Positions 26,468-34,806 are shown, numbered from the stretch's first letter. The stretch is 64,000 bases of DNA from JACVRW01 sp963812415 (GCA_963812415.1 CAWEVH010000021.1:62001-126000); one strand, 5' to 3'. Numbers and translations: made by a program. The notes: generated by a model from the letters alone, not told the origin.

Positions 26468-27129
26468 TGGAGGGCAGCGGAGGCACCGGCGGCTACCTGC
26501 CACCCGAGCCGGCCGGCCCCGAGCCGGAGCTCGGCGGCAAGCCCGCCCCGCAGCCGCCGCCGCCCCAGCCGCAGGCGCCGCCCGCGCAGGGCTGGCAGCA
26601 ACCGCAGCCGCCGCCCGGCCAGGTGCCTCCGCCCGGCCAGGCCTACCCGCCTCCGCCCGGCCAGGCCTACCCGCTCCGCCCGGCCTACCCGCCCCCGCCC
26701 GGCTACGCGCCCCCGCCCGGATACGGCTACGGCTATCCGCCCGCTCCGCGCGTGCCGGACAACGGGCCGGCGGTCGCGGGGTTCGTGCTCTCGCTCGTGT
26801 CGGGCGGGCTGCTGCTGCTCTCGGCCGGCTTCTCGAGCGTCGTCTCGATCGGCTGCGCGGTCGCGGGCATGATCTACTCGCGCAAGGGCAAGCGCAAGGT
26901 GGCCGCGGGGGAGACGCCCAAGCACGCCGGCCTCGCGCAGGCCGGCTGGATCATCGGGATCATCTCGCTCGTCCTCTCGCTGCTGGCCACCGCGGGCTGG
27001 ATCCTCGTGTTCGTGCTGGCGATCACCGACGAGGAGTTCCGCGACGACCTCGACCGGGAGTTCGACGACTCGCAGAGCATCCGGGCGGCGCTGCAGATCA
27101 CCGCCGCCGCAGTGCGTCTTCTCGCCTGA
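26467..27129 (+). CDS. Proline-rich N-terminal, DUF4190-like membrane protein
   Basis: 220 residues. The first 95 are a proline/glutamine/tyrosine-rich tail (repeats like PPPGQAYPPPPGQAYP), presumably cytoplasmic and flexible. Two hydrophobic segments follow, AVAGFVLSLVSGGLLLLSAG with a second patch, and GWIIGIISLVLSLLATAGWI, flanking a basic loop with SRKGKRKVAAGE. The pattern matches small actinobacterial DUF4190-type proteins. Co-transcription with ilvC is implied by the overlap, but a link to amino acid synthesis is not evident. Confidence 0.7.
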   Translation: MEGSGGTGGYLPPEPAGPEPELGGKPAPQPPPPQPQAPPAQGWQQPQPPPGQVPPPGQAYPPPPGQAYPLRPAYPPPPGYAPPPGYGYGYPPAPRVPDNGPAVAGFVLSLVSGGLLLLSAGFSSVVSIGCAVAGMIYSRKGKRKVAAGETPKHAGLAQAGWIIGIISLVLSLLATAGWILVFVLAITDEEFRDDLDREFDDSQSIRAALQITAAAVRLLA

Positions 27130-27138
27130 GACCGTAGG

Positions 27139-27144
27139 TATTCT
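27139..27144 (+). promoter_or_regulatory. -10 hexamer TATTCT for the aminotransferase-serA operon
   Basis: Ends 10 nt before the ATG at 27155. Confidence 0.4.
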
Positions 27145-27154
27145 CGCCGGTCAG

Positions 27155-28337
27155 ATGGCGAATCCCTACGTCAAGCAGTACCTGATGACCGCGGGCCCGA
27201 CTCCGCTGCCGCCCGCCGTCTCGCAGGCGATGGCGGAGCCGATGCTCTACCACCGGGCGCCGGCGTTCGTGGAGGTCTACGAGCGCGTGCTCGGGCGCCT
27301 CAGGGAGGTGTTCGGCACCGCCGGCGAGGTGCTCGTGTTCGCGAGCTCGGGCACCGGCGCGATGGAGTCGGCGGTGGCGAACCTCGTGCGCCCCGGCGAG
27401 CCGGCGCTGGTGGCGAGCTGCGGCAAGTTCGGCGAGCGCTGGGTCGAGCTGTGCGACGCGTACGCGGCCGGCACGATCCACTGGGAGACGGAGTGGGGGC
27501 AGGCAGGTGGACCCGGGAGCGCTCGACGCGCAGCTCGAGGCGAGCGACGGGGTCGAGCTCGTGTTCACCACGCTCTCCGAGACGTCCACCGGCGTCGTCA
27601 ACGACGTGCGCGAGCTCGCCGAGGTGGCCCACCGTCACGGGGCGCTGATCGTCGTCGATGCGGTGTCGGGGATGGGCGCGGTCCCCTGCCCGCAGGACGA
27701 GTGGGGGCTCGACGTCGTCGTGGCCGGCTCCCAGAAGGCGCTGATGGCGCCGCCGGGGCTCGGCTTCGCGAGCCCGAACGCGGCGGCGCTCGAGCGGTCG
27801 GCGACCACGCCGGGCGGGCGCTACTACTTCGACTGGGGACGCACCGCCCGTGGCCAGCGGAGCGACCCGCCGGACAGCCCCTTCACGCCCGCCGTCGGCC
27901 TCGTGCAGGCACTCGACGTGGCGCTCGAGATGATCGCCTCCGAGGGGCTCGATCAGGTCTACCGCCGCCACGCCCTGCTGGGCCGGGCCACTCGCGCGGC
28001 CGCCAAGGCACTCGACCTCGAGCTGCTCGGGGGCGAGCGCTCGGGCGCGGCCGTAGTGACCGCGATCTCGCTGCCCGAGGGGATCGACGGCGCGCGCGTG
28101 CCGAAGCTGATGCGCGACCGCTTCAAGGTCACGATCGCGGGCGGGCAGGGCCGCCTCAAGGGCCGCATCGTCCGTATCGCGCACTGCGGCTACTTCGGGC
28201 CCTTCGACATCGTCGTGACGGTCGCGGCGCTCGAGATGAGTCTGCGCGAGCTCGGCCACCAGCTGGAGCTCGGCGCGGGCGTCGCCGCCGTCCAGCGCGT
28301 CCTCGAGGCCGGCGTGCCCGCCGGCTCGCCGGCGTGA
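27155..28337 (+). CDS. Class V aminotransferase, probable phosphoserine or serine-glyoxylate type (frameshift)
   Basis: 393 residues when joined across one extra base near 27500-27506 (between HWETEWGQ and VDPGALDAQL). PLP-enzyme features: FASSGTGAMESAVANLV for the phosphate-binding region, TTLSETSTGVVNDVRELAEV, VDAVSGMGAVP with the ring aspartate, and AGSQKALMAPPGLGF with the Schiff-base lysine. The fold matches the alanine-glyoxylate/serine-glyoxylate branch. It overlaps serA by 4 bp (GTGA), so I infer that it supplies the phosphoserine aminotransferase step, with a photorespiration-type role as the alternative. Confidence 0.75.
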
Positions 28338-29929
28338 AGGTCCTCGTCAAGGAGAAGATCGGCGACTCCGGCGTCCAGCTGCTCCGCGACGCGGGGCTCG
28401 ACGTCGAGCTCGGCCTCGACTGGCAGGACGACGAGCTCGCGCGCCGCATCGGCGAGTTCGACGGCCTCCTGATCCGCTCCGCCACCCAGCTGACCGCCGA
28501 GCTGCTGGACCGTGCCGAGCGGCTGAAGGCCGTCGGCCGAGCGGGCGTCGGCGTCGACAACGTGGACGTCGAGGCGGCCACCAAGCGCGGGGTGATCGTG
28601 GCCAACGCCCCTCAGTCGAACGTGATCACGGCGGCCGAGCACACGTTCGCGATGCTGCTGGCGCTGGCGCGGAAGGTGCCGCAGGCCCACAGCTCGCTCA
28701 CGGGCGGCGTCTGGGAGCGCTCCAGGTTCAGCGGCGTGGAGCTCTACGAGAAGACGCTCGGCGTGCTCGGCTTCGGCCGGATCGGGCAGCTCGTGGCGCA
28801 GCGTGCGCTCGGCTTCGGGATGCGGGTCGTGGCCTTCGACGCCTACGTCGGCGAGGAGCGCTTCCGCGAGCTGGGCGTCGAGCGGGCGGCGACTTCCGAG
28901 GACGTCTACGCCCAGGCGGACTTCCTCACGATCCACCTTCCGGTGACGGACGAGACGGAGAACTGGCTCGACGCCACGGCCTTCGCGTCGATGAAGGAGG
29001 GCGTGCGCGTGATCAACGTGGCGCGCGGCAAGCTCGTGGTCGAGGACGATCTGCGCGCGGCTCTCGAGTCGGGCCGGGTCGCCGGCGCGGCGCTCGACGT
29101 GTTCCGCGACGAGCCGGTGACCGAGCACCCCCTCTTCGGGATGCCCAACGTGGTCGTCACGCCGCACCTGGGAGCCTCGACGGCCGAGGCCACGGACCGC
29201 GCCGGCTACCAGGCGGCCGAGCAGGTGGTGGCCGCGCTCACCGGAGGAGTCGTCACGAGCGCGGTGAACGTGCCCGCGATCGCGGCGGAGGACCTCGACG
29301 CCCTCGGCCCCTTCCTGCCGCTGGCGCGCGACCTCGGCCGGATCGCGAGCGCGCTGGGGGAGCGCACCTCGGTCGACGCGGTCGCGGTGGAGTACCTGGG
29401 CCGGATCGCCGGCCGCGACACGCGGCTGCTCACCGTGCAGGTGCTGAAGGGCGTGCTGAGCGGCCACGTCGAGGAGGAGGTCAACGACGTGAACGCGCCG
29501 ACCATCGCCGACGAGCGCGGGATCGCCGTGTCCCAGACGAGCAGCGCCCAGGCCCGCGACTTCACGGACCTGCTGCGTGTGAGCGTGGTGAGCGGTGGGG
29601 AGCGCTCCCGCGTGGTGGGCACGACGCTGGGGCGCGCCCACCGGCCGCACCTGCTCGAGGCCTGGGGCTCGCGCTTCAACGTGCAGCTCGAGAGCAACCT
29701 GGCGGTGTTCCGCTACGAGGACCGCCCCGGCATGCTCGGCCGGGTGGGAACCGAGCTCGGCAACCAGGGGATCAACATCATCTCGGCCGCCGTGGGGCGC
29801 CAGCTCCAGGACGAGGCCGCCGGCGGGGCCGTGATGCTCGTGACCGCCGACAGCCCGGTGCCGCGCGAGGTGGTCGACCGGATCGTGAGCACGGACGGCT
29901 TCGCCGCCGGGCGCACGGTCAGCCTCTGA
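28334..29929 (+). CDS. serA: D-3-phosphoglycerate dehydrogenase
   Basis: 531-residue long-form enzyme committing 3-phosphoglycerate to serine. The catalytic domain has GRAGVGVDNVDVEAATKRG, the NAD loop LGVLGFGRIGQLVA, the catalytic arginine in VINVARGKLVVEDDL and the Glu-His pair around DEPVTEHPLF and VVTPHLGAST. A middle ASB domain follows, then a C-terminal ACT domain with YEDRPGMLGRVGTELG for serine feedback, the Mycobacterium-type layout. Start is GTG overlapping the aminotransferase stop. Confidence 0.97.
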   Translation: MKVLVKEKIGDSGVQLLRDAGLDVELGLDWQDDELARRIGEFDGLLIRSATQLTAELLDRAERLKAVGRAGVGVDNVDVEAATKRGVIVANAPQSNVITAAEHTFAMLLALARKVPQAHSSLTGGVWERSRFSGVELYEKTLGVLGFGRIGQLVAQRALGFGMRVVAFDAYVGEERFRELGVERAATSEDVYAQADFLTIHLPVTDETENWLDATAFASMKEGVRVINVARGKLVVEDDLRAALESGRVAGAALDVFRDEPVTEHPLFGMPNVVVTPHLGASTAEATDRAGYQAAEQVVAALTGGVVTSAVNVPAIAAEDLDALGPFLPLARDLGRIASALGERTSVDAVAVEYLGRIAGRDTRLLTVQVLKGVLSGHVEEEVNDVNAPTIADERGIAVSQTSSAQARDFTDLLRVSVVSGGERSRVVGTTLGRAHRPHLLEAWGSRFNVQLESNLAVFRYEDRPGMLGRVGTELGNQGINIISAAVGRQLQDEAAGGAVMLVTADSPVPREVVDRIVSTDGFAAGRTVSL

Positions 29930-29952
29930 GCGGCTCGCCGGGCCGCGCTCAG
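29926..29952. terminator. Possible bidirectional hairpin between convergent genes
   Basis: CTGAGCGGC at 29926-29934 can pair with GCCGCGCTCAG at 29942-29952, with a two-base bulge. It covers the serA stop and the stop of the opposite gene. No T-run on either side, so support is modest. Confidence 0.3.
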
Positions 29953-30644
29953 AAGCCACCGCAGGCGCGTGGCGTCGTGACCCGCGGATCCGCTACCGGC
30001 TCGGGGCGACCGGAGACCTTGCAGTAGGCGAAGCGGCCGCTCTCGAAGTCGGCCCGCGCCCGGTACGGGTGCCCGATTACGCCGCCCACGCTCCCCCCGC
30101 TTCGCCCGAACTCGGACGTCACGGCCACGCAGGAGTAACGGCCCGCGGCGCGGGAGAGATCCTCATGCGCCCCCACGCCTCCGGCCGTGCGGGGGAACGG
30201 CTGGCACTCGACGCGCCGGATCGGCCCGTCGAGCGCGCCGCGTCGCACGCGGCCGCGCGCGTCGGCGAGGATCGCCGCGACCAGCTCGTCGAGCATCCGC
30301 TCGCGGCCCTCGAGTTGCGCCGGCGCGCCGGCAGCGGGCGGAGCGAGCGCCGCGGAGCGGCCAAGGCGTGGGCGCTGCTCGGCTTGGAGCGCCCGGAGCT
30401 GCCGCTCCCGCGCCCGTTCCCGCGCGGCGCGGTCGGACTCGGTGCGCTCCCGCTTCGACTCCTGGATGCTCAGCGCGAGCGGCACGGCGATCGCCGCAAG
30501 CCCCAGCAGCACCAGCACCAATCCGATCCGGGTCCGCCGGCCCATCCGCGCCCACACCCAGGCGGGTAGGCCGCCCACTCCCGGAAGCGGCTCGTAGCGG
30601 TCGGGCGGGGTGCGGCTCTGCCTGACGGGGTCGCCCGCGCCCAC
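29949..30644 (-). CDS. Hypothetical single-pass membrane protein
   Basis: 231 residues from a GTG. The N-terminal cytoplasmic part contains DRYEPLPGVGGLPAWVWARM, a pattern I associate with membrane proteins of Thermoleophilia-type genomes, then one transmembrane helix (IGLVLVLLGLAAIAVPLALS). A charged, probably coiled segment follows (ESKRERTESDRAARERARER), then an extracytoplasmic domain with paired cysteines in VECQPFPRT, RYSCVAVTS and YCKVSGRPE. The final Cys is in RACGGF. An inner ATG (start at 30545) would remove the cytoplasmic part. Function unknown. Confidence 0.6.
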   Translation of the reverse strand: MGAGDPVRQSRTPPDRYEPLPGVGGLPAWVWARMGRRTRIGLVLVLLGLAAIAVPLALSIQESKRERTESDRAARERARERQLRALQAEQRPRLGRSAALAPPAAGAPAQLEGRERMLDELVAAILADARGRVRRGALDGPIRRVECQPFPRTAGGVGAHEDLSRAAGRYSCVAVTSEFGRSGGSVGGVIGHPYRARADFESGRFAYCKVSGRPEPVADPRVTTPRACGGF

Positions 30645-30676
30645 CGGCCGAGTATCCGGAGCGGCTGAAGCAAGCA

Positions 30677-30693
30677 CAAGCACCGATTGCTTG
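30677..30693. promoter_or_regulatory. LysR-type operator candidate
   Basis: CAAGCA-CCGAT-TGCTTG, a perfect 6-bp inverted repeat, flanked by further CAAGC/AAGC copies, lies between the divergent hypothetical gene and the LysR fragment. LysR-type sites are interrupted dyads of this kind, usually placed upstream of the regulator gene itself. Confidence 0.4.
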
Positions 30694-30702
30694 GGGCAAG
30701 CG

Positions 30703-30708
30703 TAAGCT
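30703..30708 (+). promoter_or_regulatory. -10 hexamer TAAGCT for the LysR fragment
   Basis: Ends 10 nt before the ATG at 30719. Confidence 0.35.
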
Positions 30709-30718
30709 CTGCTGAACG

Positions 30719-30940
30719 ATGTTGGACGTGCGGCGGCTGCGCCTCCTGTCAGAGCTCTCGCGGCGGGGCACCATCGCCGAGGTGGCGAAGGCGGTGGGCT
30801 ACACGCCGTCGGCGATCTCCCAGGCGCTCGGCCAGCTCGAGCGCGAGGCGGGGATCGCGCTGCTCGAGCGCGACGGCCGGCGGGGGCGGCCCGCCCTGGG
30901 CGCGGCACTCGAGGCGCTGCGCCGGCACGCCCCCTCCTGA
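30719..30940 (+). CDS. LysR-family DNA-binding domain only (truncated regulator)
   Basis: 73 residues: the complete winged helix of a LysR protein (MLDVRRLRLLSELSRRGTIA, then VGYTPSAISQALGQLEREAG and ALLERDGRRGRPALGAALEA) and then a stop. The whole effector-binding domain of about 200 residues is absent, and the opposite-strand gene ends 2 bp later. It could be a decayed regulator, or a free-standing DNA-binding domain that still binds the dyad at 30677. The promoter spacing remains intact. Confidence 0.65.
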   Translation: MLDVRRLRLLSELSRRGTIAEVAKAVGYTPSAISQALGQLEREAGIALLERDGRRGRPALGAALEALRRHAPS

Positions 30941-30942
30941 GC

Positions 30943-32040
30943 TCAGCCGCCGGCCTGGGCGAGCGCGGCCCGCAGGTCCTCGACCAGGTCGTCGGCCGCC
31001 TCGACGCCGCAGGAGAGGCGCACGAGGTCGGGCGGCACGGCCGCGGCGGAGTCCTCGACCGACTGGTGGGTCATCGCCTGCGGCACCTCGATCAGCGACT
31101 CCACGCCGCCGAGCGACTCGGCGAGCGCGAACACCCTGGTGGCGGCCGCGATCCGCGTGGCCGCGGCGTGGCGGAACGAGACCATGCCGCCGAATCCGGG
31201 CCAGCGCACGTCGCGGACGCCCTCGGAGCTCCGCAGCAGCTCGCTCACGGCGCGCCCGTTCTCGCTGTGCGCGGCGACCCGCAGGTGCAGCGTCCGCAGC
31301 CCGCGGTGGACGAGAAAGCAGTCGAGCGGGCCGGGCACCGCACCGATCGAGAACTGCACGAAGTGGAGCTTCTCGTGCAGCTCCTCGTCGCCCACCACGA
31401 GTGCGCCGCCGATCACGTCGGAATGGCCGCCGAGGTACTTGGTGGTGGAGTGCATCACGGCGTCGGCGCCGAGCTCGAGCGGCCGCTGGACCACCGGCGT
31501 CGCGAACGTGTTGTCCACGGCCACGAGCGCGTCGCCGCTGCGGGCGATGACGGCCTCGATGTCGACCTCGTTCAGCGTCGGGTTGGTCGGCGTCTCGACC
31601 CAGACGAGCTTCGTCTCGGGGCGCAGCGCGGCCTCGAGCGCGTCGAGGTCGGTCTGGTCGACCATGTCGTACTCGAGCCCGAAGCGGGTGAGGATCTTGT
31701 CGACCAGGCGGTAGGTCCCGCCGTACAGGTCGCTCGGCAGGATCACGTGGTCACCGGCGCCGCAGACGGCGGTGATCAGCGCATGGGTGGCCGCCATGCC
31801 GCTCGCGAACGCCAGGCCGTGGCCGCCCTCGAGCTCGCCGAGCGCGCGTTCGAGCGCCGAGCGGGTGGGGTTCGCCGAGCGCGAGTAGTCGAAGTGGCCC
31901 ACGAACTCGCCCGGCGCCGGCTGGACGTAGGTCGAGGTCAGGTGGACCGGCGGGATCACCGAGCCGAAGCTGGGGTCGGGATCGAGCCCGGCGTGCACGG
32001 CGCGGGTCGCAAAGCGGGCGCCGTCGGGGAGCTCAGTCAT
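30943..32040 (-). CDS. Cystathionine gamma-lyase / gamma-synthase (Cys/Met metabolism PLP enzyme)
   Basis: 365 residues of the trans-sulfuration PLP family. Landmarks are SVIPPVHLTSTYVQ, FDYSRSANPTRSALERAL, FASGMAATHALI, VWVETPTNPTLNEVDI and the Schiff-base lysine in HSTTKYLGGHSDVIGG. The C-terminal VRLSCGVEAADDLVEDL block is standard. Sequence alone does not separate MetB (forward) from CGL (reverse trans-sulfuration); the cystathionine beta-synthase gene 34 bp upstream in the same direction favours the lyase, making cysteine from homocysteine. Confidence 0.88.
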   Translation of the reverse strand: MTELPDGARFATRAVHAGLDPDPSFGSVIPPVHLTSTYVQPAPGEFVGHFDYSRSANPTRSALERALGELEGGHGLAFASGMAATHALITAVCGAGDHVILPSDLYGGTYRLVDKILTRFGLEYDMVDQTDLDALEAALRPETKLVWVETPTNPTLNEVDIEAVIARSGDALVAVDNTFATPVVQRPLELGADAVMHSTTKYLGGHSDVIGGALVVGDEELHEKLHFVQFSIGAVPGPLDCFLVHRGLRTLHLRVAAHSENGRAVSELLRSSEGVRDVRWPGFGGMVSFRHAAATRIAAATRVFALAESLGGVESLIEVPQAMTHQSVEDSAAAVPPDLVRLSCGVEAADDLVEDLRAALAQAGG

Positions 32041-32074
32041 CGCGCGAGCACGCGGTGCGTGCGAGCCTTCCGTG

Positions 32075-33475
32075 TCACCGCGCGAGCGACTCGAGCAGGT
32101 CGGCCCGGGTCAGGATGCCCGCGGCGCGCCCGTCCATGTTCACGAGCAGGGCCTCGCGGCGGTCGGTGAGGAGCTCCACCACCTGCCGAACGTTGTCGCC
32201 GGCCGCGACCGCGGGGAAGGGCGCCTCCATCACCTCGATGATCTCGGCGCCGAGCAGCGCGGCGTCGTCCATCGCGTGGCCCAGGAGGCCGCGCTCGCTC
32301 ACCGACCCGACGACCGTGTGCGGGTCGTGCCCGGACACGACGGGCAGCTGCGAGACGCCGTGCTCGTGGAAGAGCGCCACGGCGTCGCGCACCTTCGCGT
32401 GCGTCTCGACCGTGAGCAGCGGCGGAATCTCGCCCTCGTCGTGCTTGTGGCGCAGCACGTCGCCCACGGTCTGCTCCTCCTCGCGCTCGAGGAAGCCGTA
32501 CTGGCGCATCCAGGCGTCGTTGAAGACCTTCGAGAGGTAGGAGCGCCCGCCGTCCGGCAGGATCACGGCCACCATCGCCTCGGGGTCGTCGATCTCGCAG
32601 GCCACCTCGTAGGCGGCGTACAGCGCGAGCCCGCACGAGCCGCCCGCGAGGATGCCCTCGGTCTCGGCGAGCCGGCGCGTCCAGAGAAAGGAGTCGCGGT
32701 CGGACACGGTCACGTAGCGATCGACCACGGACGGGTCGTACGTCTCGGGCCAGAAGTCCTCCCCGACGCCCTCCACGAGATAGGGCTTGACCTCGTCGTT
32801 GGAGTAGATCGAGCCCACCGGGTCGGCGCCGATCACCTGGATGTCCGGCTTCTGCTCGCGCAGGTAGCGCCCGACCCCCGTGATGGTCCCACCGGTGCCG
32901 ACGCCCGCCACGAAGTGCGTGATCCGGCCGCCCGACTGGCGCCACAGCTCGGGTCCCGTCGTGCGGTAGTGGACCTCGGGATTGGCCTGGTTGCGGTACT
33001 GGTTGGGCTGGAAGGCGCCCGGGATCTCCTCGGTCAGCCGATCGGCCACGCGGTAGTAGGACTCGGGCGAGTCTGGCGACACGTCGGTGGGCGCGACCAC
33101 CACCTCCGCGCCGTAGGCGCGCAGCAGGTCGATCTTCTCCTTCGACATCTTGTCGGGCATCACCGCGATCACCCGGTAGCCCTTGAGGCTGGCGGCGATG
33201 GCGAGCCCGGTCCCGGTATTGCCGCTGGTCGGCTCGATGATCGTGCCGCCGCGCTTGAGCTTGCCGTCGCGCTCCCCGGCCTCGATCAGGGCGATCGCCG
33301 CGCGGTCCTTGATCGAGCCGCCGGGGTTGAGCGCCTCGATCTTGGCCACCAACTGGGGCTTGAGCCGCGCGCCCAGCCGCGAGAGGCGGATCAGCGGGGT
33401 GTTGCCGACGGCGTCGAGGATCGAATCCTTGATGTCGACACCCTGGGCAAGGGAATCGCCTGGTGCCGTCTTCAT
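32075..33475 (-). CDS. Cystathionine beta-synthase with C-terminal CBS pair
   Basis: 466 residues. Fold-type II PLP core: GNTPLIRLSRLGARL, the lysine in NPGGSIKDRAAIALIEAG, TSGNTGTGLAIAAS and GVGTGGTITGVGRYL. After about residue 330 a Bateman module of two CBS motifs follows (TVGDVLRHKHDEG onward, and EVMEAPFPAVAAGDNVRQVV), the usual regulatory part. The ATG at 33475 is chosen because TATCGT lies 10 nt upstream; an upstream ATG at 33526 would run past the divergent neighbour's start. Forms a reverse trans-sulfuration operon with the downstream gene. Confidence 0.92.
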   Translation of the reverse strand: MKTAPGDSLAQGVDIKDSILDAVGNTPLIRLSRLGARLKPQLVAKIEALNPGGSIKDRAAIALIEAGERDGKLKRGGTIIEPTSGNTGTGLAIAASLKGYRVIAVMPDKMSKEKIDLLRAYGAEVVVAPTDVSPDSPESYYRVADRLTEEIPGAFQPNQYRNQANPEVHYRTTGPELWRQSGGRITHFVAGVGTGGTITGVGRYLREQKPDIQVIGADPVGSIYSNDEVKPYLVEGVGEDFWPETYDPSVVDRYVTVSDRDSFLWTRRLAETEGILAGGSCGLALYAAYEVACEIDDPEAMVAVILPDGGRSYLSKVFNDAWMRQYGFLEREEEQTVGDVLRHKHDEGEIPPLLTVETHAKVRDAVALFHEHGVSQLPVVSGHDPHTVVGSVSERGLLGHAMDDAALLGAEIIEVMEAPFPAVAAGDNVRQVVELLTDRREALLVNMDGRAAGILTRADLLESLAR

Positions 33476-33485
33476 CGTGAAGTTG

Positions 33486-33491
33486 ACGATA
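33486..33491 (-). promoter_or_regulatory. -10 hexamer TATCGT for the cystathionine synthase operon
   Basis: Minus strand, 10 nt before the ATG at 33475; it directly abuts the plus-strand hexamer at 33492-33497. Confidence 0.4.
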
Positions 33492-33497
33492 TACGCT
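33492..33497 (+). promoter_or_regulatory. -10 hexamer TACGCT for the quinone oxidoreductase
   Basis: Ends 9 nt before the ATG at 33507. Back to back with the opposite -10, so the two promoters cannot both be occupied. Confidence 0.4.
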
Positions 33498-33506
33498 CCA
33501 CGCCCG

Positions 33507-34526
33507 ATGAAGGCGCTCGTCATCACCGAGCACGGGCCGCCCGACGTGATGCGGGTCCAGGAGCGCCCCGACCCCGAGCCGGGAGCGGGCGAGGTGCGCG
33601 TGCGAGTGCGGGCGGCGGGCGTGAACTTCGCCGACCTGCTCGCCCGGGTCGGCCTCTATCCCGATGCGCCAAAGCCCCCCTGCGTGGTGGGCTACGAGAT
33701 CGCCGGCGACGTGGACGCGCTGGGCGAGGGGGTGGAGGAGCTGACGATCGGGCAGCGCGTGATGGGCGCCTGCCGCTTCGGCGGATACGCGCAGCTGGCG
33801 GTCGCGGAGGCCGGCTCGCTGGTACCGATGCCGGACGGCTGGAGCTACGCCGAGGGGGCCGCGCTGCCCGTGGCCTACGGGACGGCCTACGGGGGGCTGA
33901 TCCGCTTCGGCGGGCTGCGCGAGGGCGAGCGCGTGCTGATCCAGGCGGCGGCGGGCGGGGTCGGCATCGCGGCCACGCACATCGCCAAGCTGTGCGGGGC
34001 CGAGGTGTACGGCACCGCCTCGCCTTCCAAGCACGACGCCATCCGGGGCTTCGGCGTCGACCACCCGATCGACTACCGCACACACGACGTGGTCGACGAG
34101 GTCCGCCGGGTCGCCGGCGAGAAGCATCCGCTCGACCTCGTCTTCGATGCGATCGGCGGACGCAGCTTCCGGCAGTCGTTCTCGCTCCTGCGCCCGGGCG
34201 GGCGGCTCGTCTGCTTCGGCGCCTCGGAGGTGCAGGCGGGCGAGCGCCGCAGCCCGCTCCGCGCCGTTCGCGTGCTCGCCCAGATGCCGCACTACAACCC
34301 GCTCAAGCTGATGCGCGAGTCGAAATCGGTGATCGGGCTGAACATGCTCCGGCTCTGGGACGAGAAGGGGACGCTCGACGAGTACATCGCGCCCCTGCGC
34401 GCGTGGGTCGAACAGGACGCGATCCGCCCGGTGGTCGCCCGCGAGTTCCGGCTCGACGACGGCGCCGAGGCGCACCGCTTCGTCCACGAGCGCCAGAACG
34501 TGGGCAAGGTCGTGCTGACGCTCTAG
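33507..34526 (+). CDS. Zinc-free quinone oxidoreductase-type medium-chain dehydrogenase
   Basis: 339 residues of the NADPH:quinone reductase / VAT-1-like branch of the MDR family. The start ATG gives MKALVITEHGPPDVMRV. Family marks are AAGVNFADLLARVGLYPDAP, VVGYEIAGDVDALGEGVEEL and the NADPH loop LIQAAAGGVGIAATHIA; no zinc-binding cysteines of alcohol dehydrogenases are present. The long C-terminal segment with HYNPLKLMRESKSVIGLNML is typical of synaptic-vesicle VAT-1-like members. Physiological substrate unknown. Confidence 0.85.
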   Translation: MKALVITEHGPPDVMRVQERPDPEPGAGEVRVRVRAAGVNFADLLARVGLYPDAPKPPCVVGYEIAGDVDALGEGVEELTIGQRVMGACRFGGYAQLAVAEAGSLVPMPDGWSYAEGAALPVAYGTAYGGLIRFGGLREGERVLIQAAAGGVGIAATHIAKLCGAEVYGTASPSKHDAIRGFGVDHPIDYRTHDVVDEVRRVAGEKHPLDLVFDAIGGRSFRQSFSLLRPGGRLVCFGASEVQAGERRSPLRAVRVLAQMPHYNPLKLMRESKSVIGLNMLRLWDEKGTLDEYIAPLRAWVEQDAIRPVVAREFRLDDGAEAHRFVHERQNVGKVVLTL

Positions 34527-34537
34527 AGCTGTCTCCG

Positions 34538-34644
34538 GTGCGGCGCTTCCGCGACACGGCGACGATCGAGGCGCCGCCGAGCTCGACAGGTTCGCCGCCG
34601 GCTACCGGCAGAAGACCGGCGGCTGGCAGGCCGCGATCGCCTGA
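34538..34644 (+). CDS. Possible very small protein, needs one-base repair
   Basis: A GTG at 34538 reads MRRFRDTATIE, and another frame continues as AAELDRFAAGYRQKTGGWQA to a TGA at 34642-34644. Adding one G near 34571 would join them into a 35-residue protein. The coding look of the second half is good, but there is no ribosome site or homologue that I can name. It could equally be chance in GC-rich DNA. Confidence 0.25.
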
Positions 34645-34674
34645 GCACACGCCGGCGGCGGCTCGGCGGTCGTG

Positions 34675-34680
34675 TATCGT
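34675..34680 (+). promoter_or_regulatory. -10 hexamer TATCGT for the leu operon
   Basis: Ends 10 nt before the leader-peptide GTG at 34691, exactly the arrangement seen before ordinary genes here, which supports the leader peptide as the first translated frame of the transcript. Confidence 0.5.
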
Positions 34681-34690
34681 CCACCTCCTC

Positions 34691-34747
34691 GTGTCGCGCC
34701 TGGCCGACCTGCGCCTTCTCCTTCTTCTCCCCCTTCGGGGGGAATAA
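34691..34747 (+). CDS. leuL: leuA leader peptide rich in leucine
   Basis: An 18-residue frame, MSRLADLRLLLLLPLRGE, with eight leucines, five of them consecutive (34715-34729, codons CTT CTC CTT CTT CTC). It starts with GTG 10 nt after a -10 hexamer and stops 66 nt before the leuA ATG. Leader peptides with leucine runs before leuA are known for leucine attenuation in several bacteria, including actinobacteria. What is seen is the frame, the promoter spacing and the base pairing described for the attenuator; the regulatory role is inferred. Confidence 0.75.
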   Translation: MSRLADLRLLLLLPLRGE

Positions 34748-34806
34748 CGCGTGGCGGCCGCCAGCCGCAAGCTCAAGGGGAACGCAGTAGGGCCGAAGAA
34801 GGGGAA
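34716..34806 (+). promoter_or_regulatory. Leucine-responsive translational attenuator of leuA (predicted)
   Basis: TTCTCCTTCTTC (34716-34727, inside the leucine codon run) is complementary to GAAGAAGGGGAA (34795-34806) over 12 bp with a single G-U pair. The latter contains the leuA Shine-Dalgarno sequence just before the ATG at 34814. The same tract can pair over 8 bp with an upstream copy, AAGGGGAA at 34775-34782. Predicted behaviour: a ribosome stalled on leucine codons keeps the tract single-stranded and leaves the leuA site open; with enough leucine, the ribosome clears and the site is masked. Confidence 0.6.
34728..34743 (+). promoter_or_regulatory. UUCG hairpin at the end of the leader peptide
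   Basis: TCCCCC-TTCG-GGGGGA, a 6-bp stem with a stable UUCG tetraloop, overlapping the last leader codons. It has no T-run, so it is more likely a structural partner or pause signal than an intrinsic terminator. Confidence 0.5.

Noticed and set aside
26540..26740. Tandem DNA repeat in the proline-rich gene
   Set aside because: The short CCGCCC-type repetition simply encodes the Pro/Gln/Tyr-rich tail; it is low complexity, not an element.
33476..33526. Upstream ATG at 33526 as start of cystathionine beta-synthase
   Set aside because: It would place the start beyond the divergent neighbour's ATG and beyond the best -10 hexamer; ATG at 33475 fits better.
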